A stretch of 64,000 nt of DNA from Mucilaginibacter sp. PAMC 26640 (GTDB taxonomy: Bacteria; Bacteroidota; Bacteroidia; Sphingobacteriales; Sphingobacteriaceae). The notes below the pieces were generated by a model. It was not told where the DNA came from. It saw only the letters and a list, made by a program, of their open reading frames with translations, and ran no database searches. Shown piece after piece: positions 1 to 7,828 of the stretch. The stretch is from assembly GCA_001596135.1 (NCBI GenBank), contig CP014773.1, positions 5,084,001 through 5,148,000 on the forward strand, given 5' to 3'. Each line of letters begins with the position of its first letter. Positions within the stretch are counted from its first letter, which is position 1. The position numbers and the translations under genes were made by a program.

Positions 1-190
1 ATAGTATAACAATGTGCGGTTAAGAGGCAAAAACACCTTCTGGTGTTTAACTAGCGAATCCTGCTCCATGCCTTATTTGATTACCTTATCCAACATTTGT
101 TTCAAGCACTTATAAATTTGTTCACCGCTATCTAACAATCATTTGCACATCTGAAATCTGCATATCTGCTTATCTGCCTTCTGCACATCC
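1..190. other. Intergenic sequence at window edge
   Basis: No gene was recognised here. The stretch is AT-rich and lies downstream of the repressor gene, which reads leftwards into it. Any gene to the left of the window cannot be seen. Confidence 0.4.
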
Positions 191-883
191 CTAATGGTTA
201 TGCTTCTTATGGATATCCTTTACCAGGCAAAGTTTTTTAATCTCATCTATCCGGATTGGGAACGGCGCGTATTTGGGCCGGTTGTTAATCATCTCTGTCG
301 TATTATCCGAGTGCGCTATCACCTCCTCCGGATTGTCGCTAACCAAGAGGCGTTTGTACATGCGGTAATCACCCCACTCAATATAATACACCTCACCCGG
401 CAATATCTTCTTATCACTGATGATCTTTAACGCTACCCAGCAGCCATTTTCCAGGTAGGGATACATCGAATGCCCCCAAACCGGGAGCGCAAAATCGCAT
501 TCTTCAATCCCCGGGAAATTCATCCGGCCTACCGGGTGCGCATCATTGATATCGTTATACACCTCCACACCCGATGCAGTCGCGGTAATTTCATACATGG
601 GAATGCCTTCGTTGTTCCGGCCAACTACAGTTTTATCTGTGTTTTTTTTACTCCCTAAGGCTTCTCCATATTTTTCTTTAAATATCTTTAATTTTTCTGG
701 ATCTATATTTTGCCTACTCTTGATAATTTCCGTAATACTGCTGGCACTATTAAAGCCCAGCGCTTCGGCTAACTCGCTATTGTTATTAAAAGCTTTTCCC
801 CTTAACTGATTGTACAATATAATAAACTCAAGCGTCTCCGGGCGAATGGTTTTTATTTTATTGGGCTTAAACTGGTCTTCCAT
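191..883 (-). CDS. Phage-type transcriptional repressor, HTH plus S24 (LexA-like) peptidase domain
   Basis: This is a 230-residue CI/LexA-type DNA-binding repressor. An N-terminal helix-turn-helix lies at about residues 20-70 (the NNNSELAEALGFNSASSI helix pair). A C-terminal S24 peptidase fold lies at about 95-222, with the nucleophile Ser139 in GHSMYP and the general base Lys177 in YRMYKRLL. In this family RecA-stimulated self-cleavage lifts repression. The usual Ala-Gly or Cys-Gly cleavage pair is not obvious: the hinge reads TATASGVEV, so self-cleavage is uncertain. The gene is divergent from two small genes, and a palindrome in the shared promoter region is a natural operator. It could be the immunity repressor of a prophage, possibly related to the structural island 8 kb to the right, although host genes lie between. 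Confidence 0.88.
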   Translation of the reverse strand: MEDQFKPNKIKTIRPETLEFIILYNQLRGKAFNNNSELAEALGFNSASSITEIIKSRQNIDPEKLKIFKEKYGEALGSKKNTDKTVVGRNNEGIPMYEITATASGVEVYNDINDAHPVGRMNFPGIEECDFALPVWGHSMYPYLENGCWVALKIISDKKILPGEVYYIEWGDYRMYKRLLVSDNPEEVIAHSDNTTEMINNRPKYAPFPIRIDEIKKLCLVKDIHKKHNH

Positions 884-909
884 AGCATGAAAATAATTTT
901 ATTTATTTC

Positions 910-941
910 TTGATTTAAATAAAGATTATTCTTTATATTTG
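910..941 (+). promoter_or_regulatory. Bacteroidota-type promoter for the divergent small genes
   Basis: A TTG at 910-912 is followed after 21 bases by TATATTTG at 934-941, matching the Bacteroidota -33 TTG / -7 TAnnTTTG pattern. The start codon at 1023 is about 80 bases downstream. The candidate operator overlaps it, so repression by steric blocking is plausible. Confidence 0.55.
917..938. promoter_or_regulatory. Candidate operator of the S24 repressor
   Basis: A 22-bp imperfect palindrome has arms AAATAAAGA and TCTTTATAT, matching at 8 of 9 positions, separated by TTAT. It lies between the repressor gene and the divergent small gene and overlaps the predicted rightward promoter. Position and symmetry fit a repressor dimer site; binding is inference. 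Confidence 0.5.
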
Positions 942-1022
942 TCAAGCGGTTATTTGATAAAGATAGGTATTAAATTCAAATAAACTACAGCCTGACTCAA
1001 GAATATAAAGAAGAAAAAAATT

Positions 1023-1205
1023 ATGTATGTAGCCTACAGCGCAGTGCGCCCAGCCAATAAAGCAGACAAGCAAAAGCCAATCAGCGCCGAAATGCAATTG
1101 CGGATTGATGCATATCAATTTACCTGTGCCAAATACCGGCAGGAAATAAACGACATTAAAAAGTACCTGCCAAACTGGAGGCCCGCATTTAACAGCGGCC
1201 TTTAA
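1023..1205 (+). CDS. Small conserved hypothetical protein (60 aa)
   Basis: This short polar protein begins MYVAYSAVRP and has no signal peptide or membrane segment. The C-terminal half (EINDIKKYLPNWRPAF) looks helical and amphipathic. I do not recognise a family. It is the first gene transcribed divergently from the S24 repressor, 45 bases ahead of the next small gene, and sits where phage early genes controlled by a repressor are usually found. Coding status rests on the promoter upstream and on the sensible start, with an A-rich leader in front of ATG. Confidence 0.55.
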   Translation: MYVAYSAVRPANKADKQKPISAEMQLRIDAYQFTCAKYRQEINDIKKYLPNWRPAFNSGL

Positions 1206-1249
1206 ATCGTCCACATTTTCAAAAATTCATAAAACATAAACTATAACAC

Positions 1250-1660
1250 ATGAAACTAAATCAAAAATTAAAGAACGAATTATGGTGGCTGATCATCTCG
1301 GTAGATTACAATTATAGCCGCATCAGCATAGCCGACCATGACCTGGGCGATGAGTCGCTTACCCTATGGCTGGAAGACAAGCATGATTTCAAAAACAGCC
1401 TGGACGAATGCCTGCAAATTGATGTACCACTTCGGAATTTCGCAGGCATTATCAAATCGGAGAATTTGAATAGCTATGAGGGTAATAAGATGCATCCTAC
1501 CAAGCAATACGTTTATAAGTCGCGGATAGAAGTGAATGCCCCGATCAATTGGTATCGTGACGATGCTACCGCTACTGAGCAGACCTGGGCACGCGAAGCC
1601 GTTCTTAAACGTATATTAACGCAGTTAATAGAAACTGAAACCGCCGCCGGGCAGTTTTAA
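1250..1660 (+). CDS. Hypothetical protein (136 aa)
   Basis: This is a soluble 136-residue protein with balanced composition and no recognisable domain. It is rich in acidic residues and aromatics (ELWWLIISVDYNYSRISIADHDLGDESLTL could form beta strands) and ends in a helical segment (TWAREAVLKRILTQLIETE). It follows the 60-aa gene by 45 bases and probably shares its promoter, so both may be under the S24 repressor. Function unknown. Confidence 0.6.
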   Translation: MKLNQKLKNELWWLIISVDYNYSRISIADHDLGDESLTLWLEDKHDFKNSLDECLQIDVPLRNFAGIIKSENLNSYEGNKMHPTKQYVYKSRIEVNAPINWYRDDATATEQTWAREAVLKRILTQLIETETAAGQF

Positions 1661-1862
1661 TTTAGTTATGCCAACTGGAATCTTAAGCACCTCTAGTACG
1701 ACTGATACTATTCCGAAATATAGAAAGATGTTGTGCAAATTAATTAACCTGTGAATTGTTAAAGAGGCACACGAACAAGTAAAGTAAAAAAAAAGTTAAT
1801 TAATTTCATAAGCCGATAAGAGTAAATAACTCAAAGCTTATAAAATGCGGATAGTCCCTTCA

Positions 1863-1900
1863 AGGTGTTTTCACCGTATCAATAAGGTGAAATGCCACCT
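1863..1900. terminator. Candidate bidirectional terminator hairpin
   Basis: Outer arms AGGTG (1863-1867) and CACCT (1896-1900) enclose inner arms TTTCACC (1869-1875) and GGTGAAA (1886-1892). This gives about 12 paired bases with a small internal loop. The hairpin is followed on the + strand by GTTATTTTT. It lies between convergent genes, as a shared terminator would. Confidence 0.5.
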
Positions 1901-1901
1901 G

Positions 1902-2240
1902 TTATTTTTCGCGGACTTTCACCAATTCGTCCGGTTGCACTTCAACCAGTTCCTCTGTCTCGGCAATTGCTTCAGCAGGTACAGCATTGTAATTTAGTTT
2001 ACGAAAACGCCAAAGAGCAAATGCAGGCTCCTGAAACCGGTTAATCAATTTGAAAAATTTGGGGAAATTATGAACCTCTTCTAAAAGCAGTCCGGGTACA
2101 ATGCCGTTGTTATCCAGGATCTCGCGGATGGTATACTCTTTATCCCTCGTTATCCAGATCTCAAAATCACGCCGCACTTCCTCGTTCTTTTCAGGATCTA
2201 TCTTGTCGTTAATGCAAATTACCTTATCGCCCGGTTTCAT
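1902..2240 (-). CDS. Conserved hypothetical protein, SH3-like N-terminus (112 aa)
   Basis: The N-terminus (MKPGDKVICINDK) resembles the first strands of KOW/SH3-like small beta-barrels, which often bind nucleic acid or protein. The C-terminus is acidic and proline-containing (ETEELVEVQPDELVKVREK). There is no signal peptide, membrane segment or catalytic motif. A TATCTTTG promoter motif sits 5 bases in front of the start codon, implying a very short leader. Function is not known; the SH3 assignment is from sequence look only. Confidence 0.6.
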   Translation of the reverse strand: MKPGDKVICINDKIDPEKNEEVRRDFEIWITRDKEYTIREILDNNGIVPGLLLEEVHNFPKFFKLINRFQEPAFALWRFRKLNYNAVPAEAIAETEELVEVQPDELVKVREK

Positions 2241-2244
2241 AATA

Positions 2245-2252
2245 CAAAGATA
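2245..2252 (-). promoter_or_regulatory. Bacteroidota -7 motif TATCTTTG
   Basis: TATCTTTG on the minus strand matches TAnnTTTG exactly and ends 4 bases from the start codon at 2240. Transcription would then begin at or near the ATG, giving a nearly leaderless mRNA. A clear -33 TTTG was not seen. Confidence 0.45.
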
Positions 2253-2379
2253 CGATTTGGTATTGTACCGTTAAATTTGATTTTAGATTTTACGAAAACC
2301 CCAGGTTTGTCTTAAAGCTGACGACCAATCGCCCATAAACGAAAATTGCCAATTTGCCTAAAAATTGCAACAGCCATTA

Positions 2380-3768
2380 CTAACTGGTCACAGCGGGCAT
2401 AGATACATAAAAGGATGTACCTTCACCAGGCGTGCTCTCCATCCAGATTCGGCCGCCCTGCAGCTCAGTAAACTCTTTGCAAAGGAGTAAGCCTAGGCCA
2501 ACGCCCTTTTCCTGGTTGGTGCCAAAGGTAGCGCCTGCGCGCAGCGTAAACAACTCTGCCTGCTTGCCAGGCGCAATACCGATGCCGCTATCGCGGATGA
2601 TCAACCAGCATTCATTGCCGATATGCTTTGCCTTAACCGAGATTCTGCCGCCCGGGTTGGTAAATTTGATCGCGTTGCTGATGAGATTACGGATCACCAG
2701 TTGGAGCATATCACTGTCAGCAACTATTTTGGTATCCCATTCCAGATCAGCCACCAGGCTGATCTCTTTTTTTGAAGCAATAGAACGTTCCAGTTCCAAT
2801 GTGCTGAACAGAGCGGTGCGCAGGCTAATTGACCCAAGATTTACGTTTACACCATCCATTTGCCCTTTACTCCATACAAGCAGTTTACCCAGCATATCAA
2901 TGGTACGACCGGTTACTTTAAGCAAATCGTCTTCAACCAATTGGCGCTCTGCGCTATCAAGGTCATATTCCGTAACCAATTCCAGATAGTTTTGGATATT
3001 ACTTAATGGCGAGCGCAGATCATGCGCTATGATCGACATCAGTTTGTTACGCTCCTGGTTTATGCGCTCCAATTCGCGGTTTTGCCGCACAATTTGTTCA
3101 TTCTTTTTTTCGATAGAATTCGCCTTCTCTGCTGAGGAACGCTTTTCATGATCGTAGTTACGGCGCAAATAGGTTATGGTGTAATATACTACGATAACTA
3201 CGACAATATAAGCGGATGTAAGATCAAAGAACCGGCTTTGGCGGCTATCATAGGTATAAGGAATTTGCCTGGGGTAATAGTACTCGAAACAATTTAAACC
3301 GATAACGATAGCCGAATTAAAAGCTACCCATACGCGGTGTTGCTTCTTAGGCACTATACAAAGTAACAAAAGCACACACAGGCTCATCAGCAACTCCGTT
3401 GGGCCCCAGGTACCCGAGTTAAGCATGAAATTTACAGCAAACAACAGATTACCGGCAATGGCAAAAACAAAGATGGCGGGTTTGGTTTTACCCAGGTACC
3501 GCGAAAGGTAATACAGGAAACCAAATAAGACCAAGGTAGCCAAACTGAGTTCGGCAATGATAGGCAAACCGATAAAGAAATTAAAAGGAACATTGTACCC
3601 AAGTGCTGCGATAACAATGATGCAAACCGAATGGAAGATCCTGACCTCAAGTGGAAATTCGGCGTTTGAGCCGGTAATCCTGATCCAACGCTTGTTTATA
3701 CTACCTATGAGGCTCACCTTGTTTTTGTTTAGGAGCACAACAATACTAATAAAAATTAAAGAGGGCAA
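2380..3768 (-). CDS. Membrane-bound sensor histidine kinase
   Basis: This 462-residue HisKA/HATPase_c kinase autophosphorylates His249 in the H-box IAHDLRSPL and would pass phosphate to an unknown response regulator. Six or so hydrophobic segments fill residues 1-200 (7TM-like sensor). A coiled coil follows at about 210-245, then the dimerisation domain, N-box NLISNAIKF (361-369), G1 DSGIGI (393-398) and G2 KGVGLGL (421-427). All catalytic boxes are intact. No response regulator is adjacent, so it is an orphan in this window. The ligand is unknown. Confidence 0.9.
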   Translation of the reverse strand: MPSLIFISIVVLLNKNKVSLIGSINKRWIRITGSNAEFPLEVRIFHSVCIIVIAALGYNVPFNFFIGLPIIAELSLATLVLFGFLYYLSRYLGKTKPAIFVFAIAGNLLFAVNFMLNSGTWGPTELLMSLCVLLLLCIVPKKQHRVWVAFNSAIVIGLNCFEYYYPRQIPYTYDSRQSRFFDLTSAYIVVVIVVYYTITYLRRNYDHEKRSSAEKANSIEKKNEQIVRQNRELERINQERNKLMSIIAHDLRSPLSNIQNYLELVTEYDLDSAERQLVEDDLLKVTGRTIDMLGKLLVWSKGQMDGVNVNLGSISLRTALFSTLELERSIASKKEISLVADLEWDTKIVADSDMLQLVIRNLISNAIKFTNPGGRISVKAKHIGNECWLIIRDSGIGIAPGKQAELFTLRAGATFGTNQEKGVGLGLLLCKEFTELQGGRIWMESTPGEGTSFYVSMPAVTS

Positions 3769-3888
3769 ATTAAGCTTATGTTAGCGGGCCTGCAAAAGGC
3801 CATATGCTAAACTTTACTCATCGTTTAAAACCGCTCGGCATTGAGCCAAACAGCACTCCTGCTATACCCAAAGCAAAATAAATTACAC

Positions 3889-3913
3889 AAAAAAAGCCGG
3901 GCATTGCCGGCTT
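3889..3913 (-). terminator. Rho-independent terminator of the RNA-binding protein gene
   Basis: Perfect 7-bp arms AAGCCGG (3894-3900) and CCGGCTT (3907-3913) enclose a 6-base loop. Read on the minus strand they are followed by a run of seven T. The hairpin begins 20 bases after the stop codon of the RRM gene. Confidence 0.8.
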
Positions 3914-3933
3914 CCAAAATATCTGGGGGTATA

Positions 3934-4227
3934 TTAATTGCGGCTAAAACCACCGCGGCCACCGCCACCACTGTTAAAACCAGGACCTTTGTCCTCAGCT
4001 ATGTTTACAGTGATCCGTTTGCCGTAATAGCTTTGCCCGTTCATGCATCTTATAGCTTCTTTAGCTTCATCCTCGTTCACCATCTCAACAAACCCAAAAC
4101 CCCTACTCTCTTTTGTTTCACGATCTTTTACGATCCTGAGGGACTTAACCGGCCCAAAATCTCCAAAAACCGCATTTAGTTCGGCCTCATTTACTTCTAA
4201 TGGAAGGCCTCCAATAAATACTTTCAT
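3934..4227 (-). CDS. RNA recognition motif (RRM) RNA-binding protein
   Basis: This 97-residue single-RRM protein is of the type abundant in Bacteroidota and cyanobacteria, where it binds RNA and is often cold-induced. RNP2 is VFIGGL near the N-terminus and RNP1 is RGFGFVEM in the middle. The C-terminal tail is glycine-rich (GFNSGGGGRGGFSRN), typical of these proteins. I chose the start at MKVFIGGL because AGGAG lies 6 bases in front of it; an upstream in-frame ATG would add 11 basic residues. It has its own terminator and appears monocistronic. Confidence 0.9.
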   Translation of the reverse strand: MKVFIGGLPLEVNEAELNAVFGDFGPVKSLRIVKDRETKESRGFGFVEMVNEDEAKEAIRCMNGQSYYGKRITVNIAEDKGPGFNSGGGGRGGFSRN

Positions 4228-4436
4228 TAATCTCCTTTTTTTGTATACAAATGTACGCAAAAAATGGCACTTTTTAAAGCCTTACAGGTTGAGAAATTGG
4301 CAGGTAACCCGTTTTTTACAATGTTGTGTCATACTGACAATACAAGTATTTACGAGCTGTTACGAACTCCTGAAAACTTAAATCAGGCGTCGTCAAAAAG
4401 TAATGATACTATGCTCTAGGAAACAAGCACCCAGTG

Positions 4437-5027
4437 CTATTTTAATTTGAGATTAAAGCTGCCCTCCACCCGGTAAAACGGGGATTCGGCTTTATCATCT
4501 TTTGCTAAAAAAGTAAAGAAGGTACCCTTGGCAAGCGTGCTATCCTGCCGGTATTTAAGCAAATCCAAAACGCCCGCATCGCCGGGTTCTGTAAACTGGG
4601 TGAGGCTATACTGTTTGATGTGCAACGCATCCGGCCGCAACAACAATTGGCTGCCCTCCACGCCTTTGGTAATTTCGGCAGCAGCCGTCCCTTTGCTGCT
4701 GATGGCAAAGCTCATGGTATGTGCCTTATTGATTGCGGTAAGGCCAAAATAATGACTATCGCCTGAACTCATGTTAACAAACGCAACTGAATCTTCAGCA
4801 GCGTTGAAAATATAGGTAGAATCCTGCACCTTAAACGTTAAGGTACCACTGGCAGCTAAAAAATTTGAAGATGGGGCAACCGATATCATACTATCAATGG
4901 CAGCAACAGTCTTTTTTTGATCAACGCTGTTATCACCCTGCTCTTTCTGGCACGACGATGCAACACCTGCGATGAGCAGCAAATAAAATATACACCAGTT
5001 TGTAAACCGTTTTGAGCACATAGGCAA
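4437..5027 (-). CDS. Predicted lipoprotein of unknown function
   Basis: This 196-residue secreted protein has a lipoprotein signal peptide: hydrophobic FYLLLIAGVASSC with the lipidated Cys26. The mature part looks like a beta-rich domain (alternating polar/hydrophobic strands such as LTFKVQDSTYIFNA). No family was recognised. The start could be Met3 instead of Met1. It is flanked by gaps on both sides, so it is likely a single-gene unit. Confidence 0.7.
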   Translation of the reverse strand: MPMCSKRFTNWCIFYLLLIAGVASSCQKEQGDNSVDQKKTVAAIDSMISVAPSSNFLAASGTLTFKVQDSTYIFNAAEDSVAFVNMSSGDSHYFGLTAINKAHTMSFAISSKGTAAAEITKGVEGSQLLLRPDALHIKQYSLTQFTEPGDAGVLDLLKYRQDSTLAKGTFFTFLAKDDKAESPFYRVEGSFNLKLK

Positions 5028-5401
5028 ATTGATGGTATAAAACTACCGAAAAAATATCTTAAAATGGTCCGTTAATATCATTAGTAGAAAAGTTTAACAC
5101 AATTTAACTTTCCTTTATTAGTATACGGGCCATAAGCCCAAAAGGTTTGCTCAAAAGCTGTAATAATGACAATTATTTACGAAGCGTTTTAATTGCAGCA
5201 CTGTGAATTAAAACGATCAATTCTACTCGGTAAACAATGCCGCAAAATCAGGGACTTTAGTTGTATCGTCTTCGCACAGCAGGTGTAACGCAACCGTACA
5301 CCAAATTAATGAATGCCATTTTAAATACTTAATCATCAACGTATTACAAAATGGCATATATTTAGAGCAAGCCATAGTAAGTAACCATAATGCATAAAGC
5401 C
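5028..5401. other. Intergenic region between lipoprotein and permease genes
   Basis: This region of about 370 bases separates divergent genes. It is AT-rich with no credible coding sequence. The only structure noted is the long hairpin at 5313-5357. It should hold both divergent promoters, but no clean TAnnTTTG pair was found. Confidence 0.5.
5313..5357. promoter_or_regulatory. Long hairpin or operator ahead of the permease gene
   Basis: Arms ATGCCATTTT (5313-5322) and AAAATGGCAT (5348-5357) are perfectly complementary. The inner arms AATAC (5324-5328) and GTATT (5341-5345) also pair, giving 15 bp with a small internal loop and a 12-base apical loop. It ends 44 bases upstream of the permease start. 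It could be a 5'-UTR structure or a dimeric regulator site. Confidence 0.5.
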
Positions 5402-7792
5402 ATGATCATTAATCACTTAAAATTCGCCTTCAGAAACCTGATGCGGACCAAAACATTCTCCATCATTAATATTGGCGGACTTGTGATTAGCCTGACGGCT
5501 TTTATCTTAATGGCTTTGTACATAGAAAATGAGTTGAGCTATGATCAATTCAACAAAAAAGCTAACAACATTTACCGTGTGGTTGACGATAAAAAAACGA
5601 ATGCTCTAATGCAGCATGGCGCAGGGTCTGCCGGACCGATGGCGCCGGCCCTGCTAAGTGATTTCCCACAGGTGAAAGAGGCCGTAAGGCTCATTAAAGC
5701 AGAAAGCCTGGTTAAATATGATAACAAACTGTTTGAAGAACGTAACCTGTTTTTTGCAGACGCGGCTATCTTCAGCGTTTTTGACCTCGGCTTATTAAGC
5801 GGTGATGCCAAAACCGCACTTGCGGCACCCATGAGTGTAGTATTAACGCAAAAAATCGCGTACAAATATTTTGGTAGTGCCGCCGCGCTCGGTAAAACCC
5901 TAATGCTGGATGGCAAAGCGATGAAGGTAACAGGTGTAATGAAAGATATGCCGGCGAATGCTCATTTCGCGTCAGACATTTTTATATCCATGGCAACCGC
6001 GCAGCAAAAAAAATCGGGGTACGACTGGCTTTTCACCAACTGGTATTCAAACAATTTTTGGACCTATATCTTACTGCCCGAGAATTACAATGCTTATAGC
6101 CTGGTCAGCCAGTTTGATGGTTTTGCCAATCGCCACAAAGCCAACACCCCTGCCACCACCCATCACTATAGCCTGGAGAAGCTCACCGATATATATCTTC
6201 ACAGCGACCGGGAGGGGCAGATAGGGAAAACAGGCAGCATCAGCACGCTATACGTGTTCAGTGTAATCGCTGTATTTATTCTGCTGATCGCCTGCATCAA
6301 TTTCATCAACCTCTCAACCGCACGGGCGGCAGAAAGGGCTAAAGAGGTTGCTATAAAAAAAGTAAACGGCGTAACGCGTTCCCAATTAATTGCACAGTTC
6401 TTCACCGAATCATTTTTGATGACTGGTGTGGCACTAACCATCGCTGTTGTAATTGCTTACCTGCTCCTACCTTCCTTTAATTTATTTGCCGGTAAAGCTA
6501 TCACATTCGGGCTTTTGGTGCCACTGCATATGATGGCCCTAGCTACCATTCTGATGGTAGTAGGTGTGCTATCCGGTACCTACCCGGCATTCGTCCTGTC
6601 AGGCTTTAACCCGGTTACGGCTTTAAAAGGCAACCTCAGATCATCAGCCTGGAGCGTTTTTATCCGTAAGGGCCTGGTGGTTTTTCAGTTTGCTATTTCT
6701 ATCGTTCTTATCATCAGCAGTATCGTGGTTTACAACCAATTACAGTACATGCAAAAACATGACCTCGGTTTTAAGCCTTCGCAAACTATGGTTATCAATT
6801 TTGAGGGTGATCAATCGGTAAAACAGCAATACCAACTGATCAAATATGAACTGATGCGGGTAAAAGGTGTAAAAAGCGTAACGGCTTCGTCGCAGGTGCC
6901 GGGTGTTGTGGACCCGGGGGGCTGGTCGATGGAATTCGCAAAAAAAACAGGCGACACCATCCATGCAGAACTCCCCATCTTTTTAACCGATTTTACCTTT
7001 ATGAAGCAGTATAACATTCCTATCGTAGCCGGCAGGGGGCTTTCCGAACAGTTTGCTGCAGATACCGTAGAATCTATGCTGATCAACGAAACTGCCCTGC
7101 GTAAACTGGGTTTTAATAACGCAGCCGAAGCCATTGGGCTAAAGGTTGGTATGTACCCCAACGACGGCCGGATAATAGGGGTTTATAAAGATTTTCATTT
7201 CCAATCGCTGCAAAAGCCTATAGAACCTTTGGCCATAAGGGTTTTACCGGGTAACTTCCGAGTATTTTCTGTCGAGATGAGTACATCTGATATCAAGCAA
7301 ACAGTTGCCGGTATAGATAAATTATGGAAAAATATGGTACCCCAACGCCCGCTGGAGTATAGCTTTTTAAACGAAAGCTTTAACAGGCAGTATGAAGCAG
7401 AAATAAAGTTTGGGCAATTGTTTGCTGTATTTACCACGCTGGCCATCAGCATTGCCTGTTTTGGGCTGTTCGGGCTGGCACTGTTCAGTGTAAAGCAGCG
7501 CACCAAAGAAATTGGCATCCGCAAGGTAGTAGGTGCTTCAGTGGCACAGATAGCCACCTTGCTGTCGAAGGATTTCATTAACCTGGTTTTGGTTGCTATT
7601 GCAGTTTCATCACCTGTTGCGCTTTATTTAATGCACAGGTGGATCCAAAGCTTCGCCTATCGCATAACGCTGAGTTGGTGGATCTTTGTATCAGGCGGAT
7701 TAATAGCTATTTTTATAGCCCTGGGCACAATCAGCTACCAGGCCATAAAAGCAGCAATAGCTAACCCGGTTAAGAGCTTACGAAACGAGTAA
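5402..7792 (+). CDS. FtsX/MacB-type ABC transporter permease
   Basis: This permease of about 796 residues has two MacB-like periplasmic domains and two FtsX domains. A first TM lies at about 17-37 (SIINIGGLVISLTAFILMAL), a large periplasmic region extends to about 275, then three TMs (VFSVIAVFILLIACINFINL onward). A second copy follows, ending with three TMs near the C-terminus (FGLFGLALFSVKQRTKEIGIRKVVGAS). Family members act with a separate ATPase in export, lipoprotein or stress signalling functions. No ATPase gene is adjacent, as is common for these solitary Bacteroidota permeases. I preferred the start MIINHLKFAFRNL because relatives begin this way; an ATG 12 bases earlier is possible. 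Confidence 0.9.
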   Translation: MIINHLKFAFRNLMRTKTFSIINIGGLVISLTAFILMALYIENELSYDQFNKKANNIYRVVDDKKTNALMQHGAGSAGPMAPALLSDFPQVKEAVRLIKAESLVKYDNKLFEERNLFFADAAIFSVFDLGLLSGDAKTALAAPMSVVLTQKIAYKYFGSAAALGKTLMLDGKAMKVTGVMKDMPANAHFASDIFISMATAQQKKSGYDWLFTNWYSNNFWTYILLPENYNAYSLVSQFDGFANRHKANTPATTHHYSLEKLTDIYLHSDREGQIGKTGSISTLYVFSVIAVFILLIACINFINLSTARAAERAKEVAIKKVNGVTRSQLIAQFFTESFLMTGVALTIAVVIAYLLLPSFNLFAGKAITFGLLVPLHMMALATILMVVGVLSGTYPAFVLSGFNPVTALKGNLRSSAWSVFIRKGLVVFQFAISIVLIISSIVVYNQLQYMQKHDLGFKPSQTMVINFEGDQSVKQQYQLIKYELMRVKGVKSVTASSQVPGVVDPGGWSMEFAKKTGDTIHAELPIFLTDFTFMKQYNIPIVAGRGLSEQFAADTVESMLINETALRKLGFNNAAEAIGLKVGMYPNDGRIIGVYKDFHFQSLQKPIEPLAIRVLPGNFRVFSVEMSTSDIKQTVAGIDKLWKNMVPQRPLEYSFLNESFNRQYEAEIKFGQLFAVFTTLAISIACFGLFGLALFSVKQRTKEIGIRKVVGASVAQIATLLSKDFINLVLVAIAVSSPVALYLMHRWIQSFAYRITLSWWIFVSGGLIAIFIALGTISYQAIKAAIANPVKSLRNE

Positions 7793-7828
7793 AAGTTTGG
7801 AAATTGCAGAGAAGATACAAACCAGCAG

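Noticed and set aside
942..1214. 90-codon minus-strand open frame opposite the small divergent genes
   Set aside because: It lies entirely over the 60-aa gene and the promoter region and would remove the repressor's own promoter.
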